The notes beneath the pieces were generated by a model that saw nothing but the letters and a program-made list of their open reading frames with translations, did not search any database and was not told where the DNA came from. Of a stretch of DNA of 64,000 nt, positions 32,701 through 59,040 are shown piece after piece; position 1 is the stretch's first letter; each line of letters starts with the position of its first letter. The translations under genes were made by a program, and so were the position numbers. The stretch comes from Anthopleura xanthogrammica (lineage: Eukaryota; Cnidaria; Anthozoa; Actiniaria; Actiniidae), in contig OZ025209.1 in assembly GCA_964019055.1 (NCBI GenBank), forward strand, positions 14,979,867 through 15,043,866. The letters are read 5' to 3'.

Positions 32701-32968
32701 CCGAAAATCCCACAGAAGTAACAACGGTTTGTTGCAGATGAAGTTTGAAAACTCAGAAGCCGTCGAGCACTCGGAACTGCGTATACAGAGCGTTGTCGAC
32801 TGGAATTCAATGATTGATAAATACCTAGACATAACGGGTGAAAAAACTATGGAGCCTACATCCAACAGAAGAGGAAGAAACAAAGGTAATTCCAACGGTA
32901 TGTCTGCTGCGCAGGCAACTGGACAAGCATTGCAGAGAATTAACGTTGTTAACGCCTTGAAGATGTAA
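5038..32968 (+). CDS. TRPN: TRPN-A: NompC-like mechanosensory TRP channel gene (whole spliced span)
   Basis: TRPN/NompC channels are tetrameric cation channels of mechanosensory cells; their long ankyrin chain is thought to act as a gating spring tethered to microtubules. The span holds a candidate N-terminal exon, 27 exons carrying 28 ankyrin repeats, a 10-codon linker exon and a terminal exon with the pre-S1 elbow, S1-S6, pore and TRP box. From repeat 2 to the stop the exons join in one phase-0 frame of 1547 codons. Fly NompC is about 1600 residues with 29 repeats, so this protein is near full length. The gene faces its paralogue TRPN-B tail to tail. Repeat 1 was not found and repeats 20-23 are eroded. 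The family call is secure; the 5' end is uncertain. Confidence 0.9.
5229..5317. repeat. AGAAG pentanucleotide microsatellite
   Basis: (AGAAG)n with one interruption, starting about 20 bp after the candidate donor of the TRPN-A N-terminal exon and in its open frame. Confidence 0.95.
5608..5935. repeat. ATC/CAT trinucleotide-rich tract
   Basis: Imperfect (ATC)n with a duplicated segment of about 60 bp containing CACTGATCATCATATATTAT (near 5784 and 5835). Confidence 0.9.
6755..6950. mobile_element. Palindromic MITE-like element
   Basis: ATGACGAGAAGCTGAA at the left end is complemented by TTCAGCTTCTCGTCAT at the right; inner arms contain ATTTCGACCAATCT and its complement. Confidence 0.7.
7018..7290 (+). 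mobile_element. tRNA-derived SINE copy
   Basis: Has a pol III B box GGTTCGATACC at 7082-7092, followed by the TTTCTCCTGTCCTTTGGGGG and TTCACAAAAACAAC body shared with other fragments in the window, ending AGCTGAACAATCACT. Confidence 0.6.
7380..7560 (+). mobile_element. SINE fragment
   Basis: Shares CTTTCTCCTGAGCTTTGGGA, the CGGTTCTCCGGTTTTTCTCC body, CACAAAACTCAA and an AGCTGACCTGTGGAGC end with the copies at 7018 and 16838. Confidence 0.5.
8724..8865. repeat. GT tract and G-rich tract (possible quadruplex former)
   Basis: Short (GT)n followed by repeated runs of three to six G on the + strand (GGGGGAGGGGGGATGGGG and similar), enough for G-quadruplex folding. Confidence 0.7.
9136..9234 (+). 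CDS. TRPN: TRPN-A exon, ankyrin repeat 2
   Basis: 33 codons, phase 0 at both ends, acceptor TTTCAG and donor GTACGA. Starts [11 protein letters not shown]. Counterpart of TRPN-B exon 50715-50813. First securely placed TRPN-A exon. Confidence 0.85.
9282..9592. repeat. Dispersed element with GCAACAAA / TTGCAAGTTGCAGAG arms, copy 1
   Basis: Contains GTAATACGAGCAACAAA, TTGCAAGTTGCAGAG (three times) and their complements. A related copy lies at 38508-38690 next to the TRPN-B channel exon. Confidence 0.6.
9714..9836 (+). CDS. TRPN: TRPN-A exon, ankyrin repeat 3
   Basis: 41 codons, acceptor TTTGCAG, donor GTAAAT. Contains [12 protein letters not shown] and [12 protein letters not shown], a long repeat typical of TRPN. 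Matches PLEQLPLHMACCRP and VSGKDCKLLQDK in TRPN-B 50032-50145. Confidence 0.9.
10165..10283. mobile_element. CCCCTTGCA-family MITE
   Basis: TAGACCCC-type end, GAGGACAAA and TTTGTCTTCCAAATTGAGCT inner inverted arms, ending at TGCAAGGGG. Confidence 0.75.
10531..10670. mobile_element. CCCCTTGCA-family MITE
   Basis: Degenerate copy with AATGCAGCTCAATTTGGAGG and TGAGCTGCTTTGACGT arms. Confidence 0.7.
10978..11177. mobile_element. GCGCCATCTTGAAAGG-family palindromic element, copy 1
   Basis: AGTTCCCTGCGCCATCTTGA ... CAAGATGGCGCAGGGAACT, with inner arms TTGCAATGATAGAGACC and its complement. Copies at 24501 and 30080. Confidence 0.8.
12741..13154. repeat. Composite AACC / ACCC array with 8-bp higher-order unit
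   Basis: (CCAA)n then (CCCA)n, then about 235 bp of the alternating 8-mer CCAACCCA, then short tails of each. Not telomeric (TTAGGG absent). Confidence 0.95.
14925..15026 (+). CDS. Possible alternative first exon of TRPN-A (or first exon of an unknown nested gene)
   Basis: ATG at 14925 opens 34 codons ending exactly at a phase-0 donor (GAAGAG then GTGAAC). An in-frame TGA lies at 14913. The peptide is very acidic (starts [13 protein letters not shown], ends NEEDEE) and is not a simple DNA repeat. It lies in the 8.9 kb intron between repeats 3 and 4, and splicing to 18778 would stay in frame, giving a channel without repeats 1-3. No homology is recognised. Confidence 0.3.
16838..17030 (+). 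mobile_element. SINE fragment
   Basis: Degenerate B box GGGATCGATCC at about 16870, then GTTGGTTCTCTCTTGTGCTC and CGGGCTCTCCGGTTTTCC, shared with the copies at 7380 and 18385. Confidence 0.55.
17086..17247. mobile_element. Palindromic MITE-like element
   Basis: ACACTGAATTGAAATATGGC at the left and GCCATATTTCGATTCGGTGT at the right; inner arms carry AACTATTGTTCT and AGAACAATAGTT. Confidence 0.75.
17248..17450. mobile_element. TCCCATTTCA-family palindromic element, copy 2
   Basis: GTGTCATTCTCTTGAGAATA, GAGTTGTATCCATATTCATG and GAAATGGGAAAACATAAC arms; abuts the preceding palindrome. Confidence 0.7.
17780..17905 (+). mobile_element. SINE 3' fragment
   Basis: CTACGGCTTTCCTCCCTCCA, CAAAACCTAACAAGCTG and GAGTTAGCCC resemble the 3' part of the SINE at 7018. 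Confidence 0.35.
18385..18632 (-). mobile_element. SINE copy, reverse orientation
   Basis: The complement reads GGTGGCGTAGCGTTGAAAGC (A-box-like), GACTCGGGTTCG (B-box-like), then GTTGGTTCTCTCCTGTGCTT and the GGTTCTCTGGTTTTCC body. Confidence 0.6.
18778..18882 (+). CDS. TRPN: TRPN-A exon, ankyrin repeat 4
   Basis: 35 codons, acceptor TTTTCAG, donor GTATGT. Starts [16 protein letters not shown]. Counterpart of TRPN-B 49635-49739 (SGASPLFLAVSVGNQQ), also 35 codons. Confidence 0.9.
19081..19179 (+). CDS. TRPN: TRPN-A exon, ankyrin repeat 5
   Basis: 33 codons, acceptor TATTCCAG, donor GTAAGC. Contains [18 protein letters not shown]; matches the RRDIENTKIL segment of TRPN-B 48945-49043. Confidence 0.93.
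19214..19350. mobile_element. CCCCTTGCA-family MITE (first of a pair)
   Basis: TAGACCCCTTGCAGCACG ... TGACGTCACGTGCAAG with inner arms AATTTTGAGGACAAA and TTTTGCCCTCCAAATT. Confidence 0.85.
19384..19520. mobile_element. CCCCTTGCA-family MITE (second of a pair)
   Basis: Near-identical to the copy 170 bp upstream, same orientation. Its right end lies 21 bp before the repeat 6 exon. Confidence 0.85.
19542..19643 (+). CDS. TRPN: TRPN-A exon, ankyrin repeat 6
   Basis: 34 codons, acceptor TTTTGCAG, donor GTAAGC. Starts [18 protein letters not shown]. The GQT..H..A.EGDE signature is shared with TRPN-B 48369-48470. Confidence 0.93.
20107..20305. mobile_element. TCCCATTTCA-family palindromic element, copy 3
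   Basis: TTTTCCCATTTCAGACCATG at the left and CATGGTCTGAAATGGGAAAA at the right; centre GCGCATGAGAAGATACATGA. Confidence 0.85.
20479..20580 (+). CDS. TRPN: TRPN-A exon, ankyrin repeat 7
   Basis: 34 codons, acceptor TTTCTAG, donor GTATTT. Starts [18 protein letters not shown] and has the [10 protein letters not shown] segment. Counterpart of TRPN-B 48178-48279. Confidence 0.92.
20610..20717. repeat. GAT/GAC trinucleotide microsatellite
   Basis: (GAC)n then (GAT)n just after the repeat 7 donor. Confidence 0.95.
20751..21140. mobile_element. Dispersed element, interrupted copy
   Basis: Shares CGGCAGC.ATCTTGAATC, CAGGGGGCAAAAC, AAAGATGG.GGATAATA and AAGCTTTGTATATTTGCCC with 24995-25215, but is split by a palindromic insertion at 20845-20992. 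Confidence 0.7.
20845..20992. mobile_element. Palindromic MITE nested in the 20751 element
   Basis: TTTTAATTAATCCTACGATG and CTTTATTTTCCGCG on the left are complemented by CGCGGAAAATAAAG and TTGTAGGATTAATTAAAA on the right. Confidence 0.8.
21206..21304 (+). CDS. TRPN: TRPN-A exon, ankyrin repeat 8
   Basis: 33 codons, acceptor TTCTACAG, donor GTAAAC. Starts [18 protein letters not shown] and ends with QMPNK, as TRPN-B 47137-47235 ends with HMPNK. Confidence 0.93.
21411..21628. mobile_element. Palindromic element with poly-G and poly-C arms
   Basis: AGGGACGG...TTTGATTTTT then a run of over 20 G near 21446. The right side has a run of C at about 21580, then AAAAAATCAGATGCTCCGCC. Inner arms AATTTTCGGTGTGCTT and AAGCACACCGGAAAAT pair. 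Confidence 0.75.
21797..21895 (+). CDS. TRPN: TRPN-A exon, ankyrin repeat 9
   Basis: 33 codons, acceptor ATGGCAG, donor GTAAGT. Starts [18 protein letters not shown]. Counterpart of TRPN-B 46968-47066 (DGAVCLHAAARKGHVGVV). Confidence 0.93.
22379..22451 (+). tRNA. tRNA-Met(CAT)-like gene with altered T stem, inside a TRPN-A intron
   Basis: 73 nt with acceptor arms GCCTCGT and ACGGGGC (one T-G pair) plus A73, D arm GCGC/GCGC, anticodon loop CTCATAA, and T stem GTGAT/ATCAC around loop TTCGATC. A T tract follows at once as a pol III terminator. It has the typical elongator tRNA-Met layout, but the usual G-C pair closing the T stem is a T-A pair, which weakens the internal B box. It could be a pseudogene. 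Confidence 0.75.
22500..22660. repeat. GTGCCGTG-rich dispersed palindromic element, copy 1
   Basis: Repeated CCGTGCCGTG, CATTTAACATTCAGTGCCGTG and TGACATTTCACACTCATAC, shared with copies at 41023 and 46080. Confidence 0.65.
22702..22803 (+). CDS. TRPN: TRPN-A exon, ankyrin repeat 10
   Basis: 34 codons, acceptor TTTTATAG, donor GTAAGT. Contains [17 protein letters not shown] and LLGFGAD. Counterpart of TRPN-B 46665-46766, which also has LLGFGA. Confidence 0.93.
23234..23335 (+). CDS. TRPN: TRPN-A exon, ankyrin repeat 11
   Basis: 34 codons, acceptor TATTTAG, donor GTTTGA. Starts [18 protein letters not shown] and has the [10 protein letters not shown] end. Counterpart of TRPN-B 46263-46364. 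Confidence 0.92.
23355..23541. repeat. 63-bp tandem repeat, about 3 copies
   Basis: CTAACTCACAGATCAAAC recurs at 23391, 23454 and (variant) 23517, giving a 63-bp period. Confidence 0.85.
23654..23755 (+). CDS. TRPN: TRPN-A exon, ankyrin repeat 12
   Basis: 34 codons, acceptor TTCTTTAG, donor GTATTA. Starts [18 protein letters not shown]. Counterpart of TRPN-B 45812-45910 (33 codons). Confidence 0.93.
23821..24090. mobile_element. AGCTATTTCA-ended MITE with GTTGCAT termini, copy 1
   Basis: Left end AGCTATTTCAGAAAAGG with GTTGCATGTTGCAT; right end CATGCAACATGCAACAA then TTTTTGAAATAGCT. Homologue of 47695-48109. Confidence 0.8.
24295..24423 (+). CDS. TRPN: TRPN-A exon, ankyrin repeat 13
   Basis: 43 codons, acceptor CTTTCAG, donor GTAAGT. 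Starts [17 protein letters not shown] with a long inter-repeat loop. TRPN-B 45332-45460 is also 43 codons and starts NGETPLHHA. Confidence 0.93.
24501..24694. mobile_element. GCGCCATCTTGAAAGG-family palindromic element, copy 2
   Basis: AGTCCCCTTCATAGTTCCCT ... AGGGAACTATGAAGGGGACT, giving clear 20-bp inverted ends. Confidence 0.85.
24804..24929 (+). CDS. TRPN: TRPN-A exon, ankyrin repeat 14
   Basis: 42 codons, acceptor TTTTTTAG, donor GTAAGA. Starts [18 protein letters not shown] with LLLDHGA. TRPN-B 45045-45170 is also 42 codons. Confidence 0.92.
24995..25215. mobile_element. Dispersed element, uninterrupted copy
   Basis: Homologous to the flanks of the interrupted copy at 20751-21140, lacking the nested palindrome. 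Confidence 0.7.
25273..25395 (+). CDS. TRPN: TRPN-A exon, ankyrin repeat 15
   Basis: 41 codons, acceptor ATTTCAG, donor GTGAGT. Starts [18 protein letters not shown]. Counterpart of TRPN-B 44434-44550 (SKETPLHDCSRSGNNDTL). Confidence 0.93.
25431..25547. mobile_element. CCCCTTGCA-family MITE
   Basis: AGACCCCCTTGCAGCACGTC ... GACGTCAAATGCAAGGGGTC in the intron between repeats 15 and 16. Confidence 0.8.
25601..25699 (+). CDS. TRPN: TRPN-A exon, ankyrin repeat 16
   Basis: 33 codons, acceptor ATTTCAG, donor GTGCGT. Starts [18 protein letters not shown] and ends VDVFDE, matching the VFDD end of TRPN-B 44212-44310. Its donor region is tandemly duplicated downstream. Confidence 0.93.
25692..25915. 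repeat. 86-bp tandem duplication including the repeat 16 donor
   Basis: Three imperfect copies of GACGAGGTGCGTGACATTA-type sequence plus AGGAATGCGTGACAACTG, starting near 25692, 25777 and 25863. The first carries the real donor. Confidence 0.8.
25965..26063 (+). CDS. TRPN: TRPN-A exon, ankyrin repeat 17
   Basis: 33 codons, acceptor TTTTGCAG, donor GTACAT. Starts [18 protein letters not shown]. Counterpart of TRPN-B 43804-43902 (TGKAALHLAAERGHLEVA). Confidence 0.93.
26153..26254 (+). CDS. TRPN: TRPN-A exon, ankyrin repeat 18
   Basis: 34 codons, acceptor TTGTTGTAG, donor GTAAGA. Starts [18 protein letters not shown]. Counterpart of TRPN-B 43404-43505 (VGLTPLHLAAENGHKELV). Confidence 0.93.
26418..26516 (+). 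CDS. TRPN: TRPN-A exon, ankyrin repeat 19
   Basis: 33 codons, acceptor TTTGGCAG, donor GTAAGA. Starts [18 protein letters not shown]. Counterpart of TRPN-B 42736-42834 (DKKTPLHLAAEKGRISVC). Confidence 0.95.
26578..26713. mobile_element. CCCCTTGCA-family MITE
   Basis: TAGACCCCTTGCACGTGACA ... GACATGCTGCAAGGGGCCTA, opposite internal orientation to the 19 kb pair. Confidence 0.8.
26828..26929 (+). CDS. TRPN: TRPN-A exon, ankyrin repeat 20 (divergent)
   Basis: 34 codons, acceptor CTTACAG, donor GTAAGA. Starts [18 protein letters not shown]. The usual G-H pair before the second helix is lost. Counterpart of TRPN-B 42223-42324. Confidence 0.9.
27190..27288 (+). CDS. TRPN: TRPN-A exon, ankyrin repeat 21 (divergent)
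   Basis: 33 codons, acceptor TTTTCAG, donor GTAGAA. Starts [18 protein letters not shown]; the TPLH histidine is replaced by leucine. Counterpart of TRPN-B 41793-41897, which keeps HIAAMKGS. Confidence 0.9.
27440..27541 (+). CDS. TRPN: TRPN-A exon, ankyrin repeat 22 (divergent start)
   Basis: 34 codons, acceptor GCGAAAAG with a T-rich tract just upstream, donor GTACGT. Starts [18 protein letters not shown]. Counterpart of TRPN-B 41307-41408 (NATPLLLAASGGHKEV). Confidence 0.9.
27738..27836 (+). CDS. TRPN: TRPN-A exon, ankyrin repeat 23 (divergent)
   Basis: 33 codons, acceptor TCTCTAG, donor GTAAAT. Starts [18 protein letters not shown] where TRPN-B 40820-40918 has DGMTVLHLAARYGHVDVL; the histidine and both helix alanines have drifted. 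Confidence 0.9.
27968..28080. mobile_element. CCCCTTGCA-family MITE, internally shortened
   Basis: TAGACCCCTTGTACGTGACG ... GTCACATGCAAGGGGTGTA with part of one inner arm missing. Confidence 0.75.
28138..28239 (+). CDS. TRPN: TRPN-A exon, ankyrin repeat 24
   Basis: 34 codons, acceptor TTTTTAG, donor GTGAGT. Starts [18 protein letters not shown]. Corresponds to the first 34 codons of the undivided 46-codon TRPN-B exon 40502-40639. Confidence 0.92.
28553..28582 (+). CDS. TRPN: TRPN-A 10-codon microexon (linker after repeat 24)
   Basis: Acceptor CCTTGCAG, donor GTACGT, 30 bases, phase 0, encoding [10 protein letters not shown]. It matches in position and in Ser/Asp-rich character the end of TRPN-B exon 40502-40639 (SLSDSDKSGNSD), which also separates repeats 24 and 25. 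Confidence 0.75.
28748..28953. mobile_element. TCCCATTTCA-family palindromic element, copy 4
   Basis: TAGACCTTTTCTGGCTTGGG ... CCCAAGCCGAAAAGATCTA with the usual inner arms. Confidence 0.8.
29043..29150 (+). CDS. TRPN: TRPN-A exon, ankyrin repeat 25
   Basis: 36 codons, acceptor CATTTTAG, donor GTATGA. Starts [18 protein letters not shown] with LMNSPGV. TRPN-B 40302-40409 is also 36 codons, with LLNSPGV. Confidence 0.94.
29338..29630. repeat. Paired 'CAACATGGCGG' elements
   Basis: Two adjacent related segments with CAACATGGC, ATGACGTAACATG and CATTTGACTCTCTTGGGAAT motifs; related sequences at 41560 and 42085 in TRPN-B introns. Confidence 0.5.
29772..29969 (+). CDS. TRPN: TRPN-A exon, ankyrin repeats 26 and 27 (fused exon)
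   Basis: 66 codons, acceptor CACAACAG, donor GTACGA. Two full repeats: [17 protein letters not shown] and [16 protein letters not shown], ending with GSDINAQDE. The only double-repeat exon; TRPN-B 39556-39753 has the same 66-codon layout. Confidence 0.95.
30080..30284. mobile_element. GCGCCATCTTGAAAGG-family palindromic element, copy 3
   Basis: TAGTCCCCTTCGCAGTTCCC at the left; TACCTTTCAAGATGGCGCAG and GGAGACTA at the right. Confidence 0.8.
30438..30536 (+). CDS. TRPN: TRPN-A exon, ankyrin repeat 28
   Basis: 33 codons, acceptor TTTTTAG, donor GTATTC. Starts [18 protein letters not shown] with YGAS. Counterpart of TRPN-B 39291-39389. Confidence 0.94.
30892..30999 (+). CDS. TRPN: TRPN-A exon, ankyrin repeat 29
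   Basis: 36 codons, acceptor TTCTCAG, donor GTAAGT. Starts [18 protein letters not shown], the atypical last repeat before the linker domain. Counterpart of TRPN-B 38774-38881 (EGKFPICYAAASGHLSVV). Confidence 0.92.
31283..32968 (+). CDS. TRPN: TRPN-A terminal exon: linker, S1-S6 channel, TRP box, C-terminus
   Basis: 561 codons plus TAA after acceptor GTTTTAG. Residues 1-120 are the linker-helix region ([28 protein letters not shown]). Next come the pre-S1 elbow ([16 protein letters not shown]), IPIIKF, S1-S4 ending at HHLFGPW, and S5 ([19 protein letters not shown]). The pore loop [14 protein letters not shown] lies near base 32310, S6 is [18 protein letters not shown], and the TRP box is [13 protein letters not shown]. 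The C-terminus is Lys/Arg-rich with no recognised domain. The whole channel core sits in one exon although every ankyrin repeat is intron-bounded, and TRPN-B shows the same pattern. No defect is seen. Confidence 0.97.
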   Translation, partial: FLLDLVNCARKEDQKPLKAFVLSAPAPVHISSLLAHSFSNESRKNKEYQTVLREATMVCETMANNLITVSCADDSESVLNALDGQNTAFLDFLIACDQKECVSHAIVQQYVTEIWYGDLKLEDWKFLLLFLLALFCPPIWIYLSLPFKNRYQYIPIIKFICRLISHLYLLLLFILTTVMPWSFSYKNLLPNVFEWMLLIWVIGLLLSEITSTRERRGLGWIPSIVVVMTFVAVIIHLIAIAYDVEYRKNLIFSRNQILAFGMMMCVVQLLEFLSIHHLFGPWSVIIGHLVVDVLRFLVIMLMFVFGFALQLAAVFKPMEENENGYTLKSVDTGIVSIIEMLFFALFGLTSQKDVKYTSGDFPGATIGIAKAVFGVYNVLCMIVLINLLIAMMSDTYQRIQERSDVEWKFGRAKLIRTMEVEVSQPSPINIFTYMVNLIRILCKVRCNCMRSNIIGMMQAEEEQRKAKQKKERNRKSHRSNNGLLQMKFENSEAVEHSELRIQSVVDWNSMIDKYLDITGEKTMEPTSNRRGRNKGNSNGMSAAQATGQALQRINVVNALKM

Positions 32969-33955
32969 GGGACAATTCGTACGTTGAACGGCGTTAAACA
33001 GCGTTTTATCAGAGCTGGCCCAAGACGTGTAAGATCTCTTCCTCCTGATGTTAGACTATAAAGAAATAATAGTTCCTTATTGATAGATACTTAGTGTATA
33101 CCAGTGCTGTTACTACTTTAATGCACAAGTATATCAGAAGTCTAATAACCCAGGAAATCAGGCTTTATTCATAAAATATATTTTGTAGTATAAAACGTTC
33201 GTATAAGTATTAATATTATTGATATTATTTTGTGAAGTATAAGGAAACGTAACGTAAAAAAAAAATGCAATTTCGATTTCGTACTTTGCACGGTTACAGC
33301 GTATGTTATACTGAATTACGATATAGTTACGACGTGCGTTATAACCTGTTATAGCACGGTTTATCAAAACATGCATTATAGCAGAATTACAGTGTCTATT
33401 ATACCGCACGACAAGGTTACGGTGCAGGATGTCGTAACAATGATATATTGTGGTGTATATACAGTTTATAACCAGGGAAAATGCATCTAGAGAAACTAAA
33501 CTAGTTAGTAGTATATGGTTCTGTATTTCTCGCTGACATTTATCATAAGGCATTACTTTAAAAACAGTCAGAGATTAGAACTGGGCTGGCTAGGTGAAGT
33601 AGGAGTAAATTGTAGGTCAATCTATGGGTTTAAAGATTTGTTTAAGAGACTTTTATTAACGAATACGACAAGAATTCCCTCGTGTAGAGAAGACAAGAAG
33701 TCCCGAGCAATCACCGATCGGTTTATACGTAAGCTATTATTGTCAGTTTAATCTGTGTGTTTTTGACAAATGTCAAAATAAGAATTTAGAATTTATTAGC
33801 AATCATGATCAGGTCAAAGTCGTATGCAATTGCAGAATGCACAGGTACAAGAAATGAATGCACCTCCGAATAGTATATTTTTGCAATTCCTAATCTATAA
33901 TTTTTTAAATCAACTTACTATGTCAGTAGTACGTAATCCGGCACATTATCGTTCT

Positions 33956-34094
33956 GGAGCCGGTTGTACGAAGCCTGAATAGCGCTATCCACTGGATAAA
34001 TCCTTATCCATCTGATAAAACCTATACAAATTCTATACACTGGATAACTCTTATCCGGTGGATAACTTTATCCAGGCTTCCTACAACCGGCTCC
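33956..34094. mobile_element. GGATAA-rich palindromic element
   Basis: GGAGCCGGTTGTACGAAGCC and GGCTTCCTACAACCGGCTCC inverted ends enclose CTGGATAA/TTATCC repeats. Confidence 0.8.
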
Positions 34095-35027
34095 TGAGCA
34101 TAATCTTTGACCAAATTTAAAATCATTCGCAGTATTGTTTGGTGAGAGTTCTTCGCTTAATTGGAAAGAGCTTGTTTATATTGATTTATCTGCACCTGTT
34201 TTGACTAGCAGATGATCATGGGTAGTCGTGAATGAAGACGCAGCTATCGTACTGTGTACAAAAGTATAACGAAAAGTAAAAAGAAAAAAAGAGAAAAAAA
34301 CTTGCAGTATCATTTGCAATTTAAATAACATTCACCTAATTTTTCACTGATATACTGATTTTAGCATAGTATTATATTGTCAACATTCATGAATTAGTAA
34401 TTAGTGAAGATAAACTGTTATTGAGTCTTATTGAGTAGATTGTAGTATCATACGTTCGTAGCGCTGGAAGTATTTTAAGCCTTTAATCTATGAGAACTCG
34501 CTTTATGCTCCACAAGGAGCTAAGAGGAAGAAGAATCCATGACAAGATAAAATATCTTTCCTCTCCAGGATTAACTACGGCGTGATAAAGTTTAATAAGG
34601 TAAATTAATATGTGCTTCCCCGTTGGTAGTTCATACCTAATGTACATGTGTTCTGGGGGAGGGGAGAGTGGGTTTGTTATTGGGAGTGACGCCCTCCTGG
34701 CCTGGCTAGGCCAACGACAGCTAGTCATGCTGTTGTTTCTAGTGTAATATACACTGTCAGTTAATCTTCAAATAAATTATTTTATTGACTTTGAAAATCA
34801 TTGGTTGATTATGTATTGTATATAGATGCACGCGTTCATCATGTAATGCAATTCTTTCTTTACTTAAAAACATATACGTAGAAAAGTATTTAAATCAAAA
34901 TTCCTTGCAAAAATAATAAATCTTTATATGAATAACAAAGAAAAAAACTTCTGTTCAATTCTTTTTTATCTTTTTTTTTTTTCTTTTAATTTTTTTCTTT
35001 TAATTTTTATCTTTTTATTTGTGTACC

Positions 35028-35564
35028 CTCATCTGTTGGTGCCGTACCTCAGGTGGACCCACATCTGTTGGTGCCGTACCTCAGGTGGACCCACATCTGT
35101 TGGTGCCGTACCTCAGGTGGACCCACATCTGTTGGTGCCGTACCTCAGGTGGACCCACATCTGTTGGTGCCGTACCTCAGGTGGACCCACATCTGTTGGT
35201 GCCGTACCTCAGGTGGACCCACATCTGTTGGTCCAGTACCTCAGGTGTACCCACATCTGTTGGTCCAGTACCTCAGGTGGACCCACATCTGTTGGTCCAG
35301 TACCTCAGGTGGACCCACATCTGTTGGTCCAGTACCTCAGGTGGACCCACATCTGTTGGTCCAGTACCTCAGGTGGACCCACATCTGTTGGTCCCGTACC
35401 TCAGGTGGACCCACATCTGTTGGTCCAGTACCTCAGGTGGACCCACATCTGTTGGTCCAGTACCTCAGGTGGACCCACATCTGTTGGTCCCGTACCTCAG
35501 GTGGACCCACATCTGTTGGTCCAGTACCTCAGGTGGACCCACATCTGTTGGTCCCGTACCTCAG
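35028..35564. repeat. 32-bp minisatellite, about 16-17 copies
   Basis: Unit contains CATCTGTTGGTGCCGTACC and TCAGGTGGACCCA. The first units carry GGTGCCG, later ones GGTCCAG or GGTCCCG. All three forward frames are open across it because no unit contains a stop in any phase. Confidence 0.95.
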
Positions 35565-35948
35565 TAGATCATCATGTGGTAGAGCCAAACGTTTAGCAGT
35601 CCTCCGTTTGATAGATTTGATTTCAGTAATTGAAGAATGAGAAAATGTAGATCTACAAAAACACTTTTTGGAAAGGCCTTGAACTAATACAGTCTTAGTG
35701 TAAACCCATAGGTAAATGAATTTATGCAATACAGCCGCCGAAAAAGAGCTTGCAGTATTTGAAAAGTGACGTCACAACTACCAATCCCATGCATCAGCGC
35801 GCCCAAACCTAGATTGTTTCCCCTAGTAATTTTGAAATTCCCGGTTTCTTGCTCTCTTTCAATTTTTCTTTACTCTTCCTTAATAACTTCTTTCCTTCCT
35901 TCCTGGCTTTGAATACAAATCTTATATCTTCGAAATCGCTACAAATCA

Positions 35949-36138
35949 CAGGGGCGGATCCAGGGGGTGACAGGGGCGGATCTAGGGGGTGACAGGGGCG
36001 GATCCAGGGGGTGACACCGGACACCCCCAAATAAATGTAACTATAAAAAAGTCAGATGAGGATTATTGATGATGTTACTATATCTTCCCTTTTTTTTCAT
36101 TTTGGACATTCACTTGCAAATTTCTGGATCCACCCCTC
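35949..36138. mobile_element. hAT-like non-autonomous element with triplicated end
   Basis: CAGGGGCGGATCCAGGGGGT occurs three times in tandem at 35949-36015; the opposite end CTGGATCCACCCCTC is its complement. The family assignment rests on the CAGGGGCGGA-type end and is tentative. Confidence 0.55.
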
Positions 36139-36425
36139 ATTCAGATTGTACGTTTTATTTGTATTTTTATGTGTTGTATTTTGTTGCTAAATTCTAAAAC
36201 GTCCACCTTTCTTCTTCGACTCTGGAAGTTTCCCAGAGGGTCATGGGACGAGTTGCTCATACTAACGCATGCGCATTCGCGATGTATTTATAAGTAAAAA
36301 GAACACTAAATCTTTTAAGTTAATATTTATTTGCGACTTTTGTATCATTCGATATTTTCATGGTAGATTGCGTGACGAGGGTTACATGTCGTTACTTTGT
36401 TTCAGATTCAGATGTGTAGCATTAG

Positions 36426-36674
36426 TACAGTCGAATCTCTCCTTGCGACCACTCTCGTAGGCGACCAGCTCTAGTTACGACCACGATTTTGAAACCCTGT
36501 TCGCATTGCCGCTTTAAGAGCCCCATTCTCGTAGGCGACCAGCTCTAGTTACGACCACGATTTTGCAACCCCGTTCGCATTGCCGCTTTAAGAGCCCCAT
36601 TCTCGTTAGCAACCAGCTCTAGTTACCACTTTTTCGACTACCCGAGGTGGTCGCTTAGGAGAGCTTCGACTGTA
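36426..36674. mobile_element. ACAGTCGAA-ended MITE with internal tandem repeats
   Basis: TACAGTCGAATCTCTCC and GGAGAGCTTCGACTGTA ends; inside, CGACCAGCTCTAGTTACGAC recurs at about 79-bp spacing. It ends 20 bp from the TRPN-B stop codon, so it probably lies in the 3' UTR. Confidence 0.75.
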
Positions 36675-36694
36675 ATACATTACTCTGCCCTGTT

Positions 36695-58862
<22,168 letters not shown>

Positions 58863-59028
58863 TATGGAGCTTTAACAGTTACCATTCCTTTGGTACCGTG
58901 TTTTCGTTCTCTAGTCACATCATGGAAATAGTTACAAGATATACTAGTGAGAGAGAGTCGACTTGACCCCCTTGGTTCATAGCGATAAGCATATTAAATA
59001 CTCAAGTCAGGTTTGTCAGTACACTGTT

Positions 59029-59040
59029 TGCGCATGCGCA
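59029..59040. promoter_or_regulatory. Palindromic NRF-1-type site upstream of TRPN-B
   Basis: TGCGCATGCGCA, a perfect match to the bipartite GCGC palindrome bound by NRF-1 family factors, lies about 170 bp upstream of the TRPN-B ATG in otherwise AT-rich DNA. Use as a core promoter site is inferred. Confidence 0.4.

Larger units (their letters stand above)
32969..36694. other. 3' intergenic spacer between convergent TRPN genes
   Basis: Contains both 3' ends (UTR limits not determined), a GGATAA-rich palindromic element (33956), the 32-bp minisatellite (35028), an element with GGGGCGGATCCAGG ends (35949) and an ACAGTCGAA-ended element (36426) adjoining the TRPN-B stop codon. No gene recognised. 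Confidence 0.6.

Noticed and set aside
34928..35640. 222-, 195- and 182-codon open frames with Cys/Trp-rich repeats
   Set aside because: Three frames of one 32-bp minisatellite encode the same cycle; no start context, splice pattern or homology.
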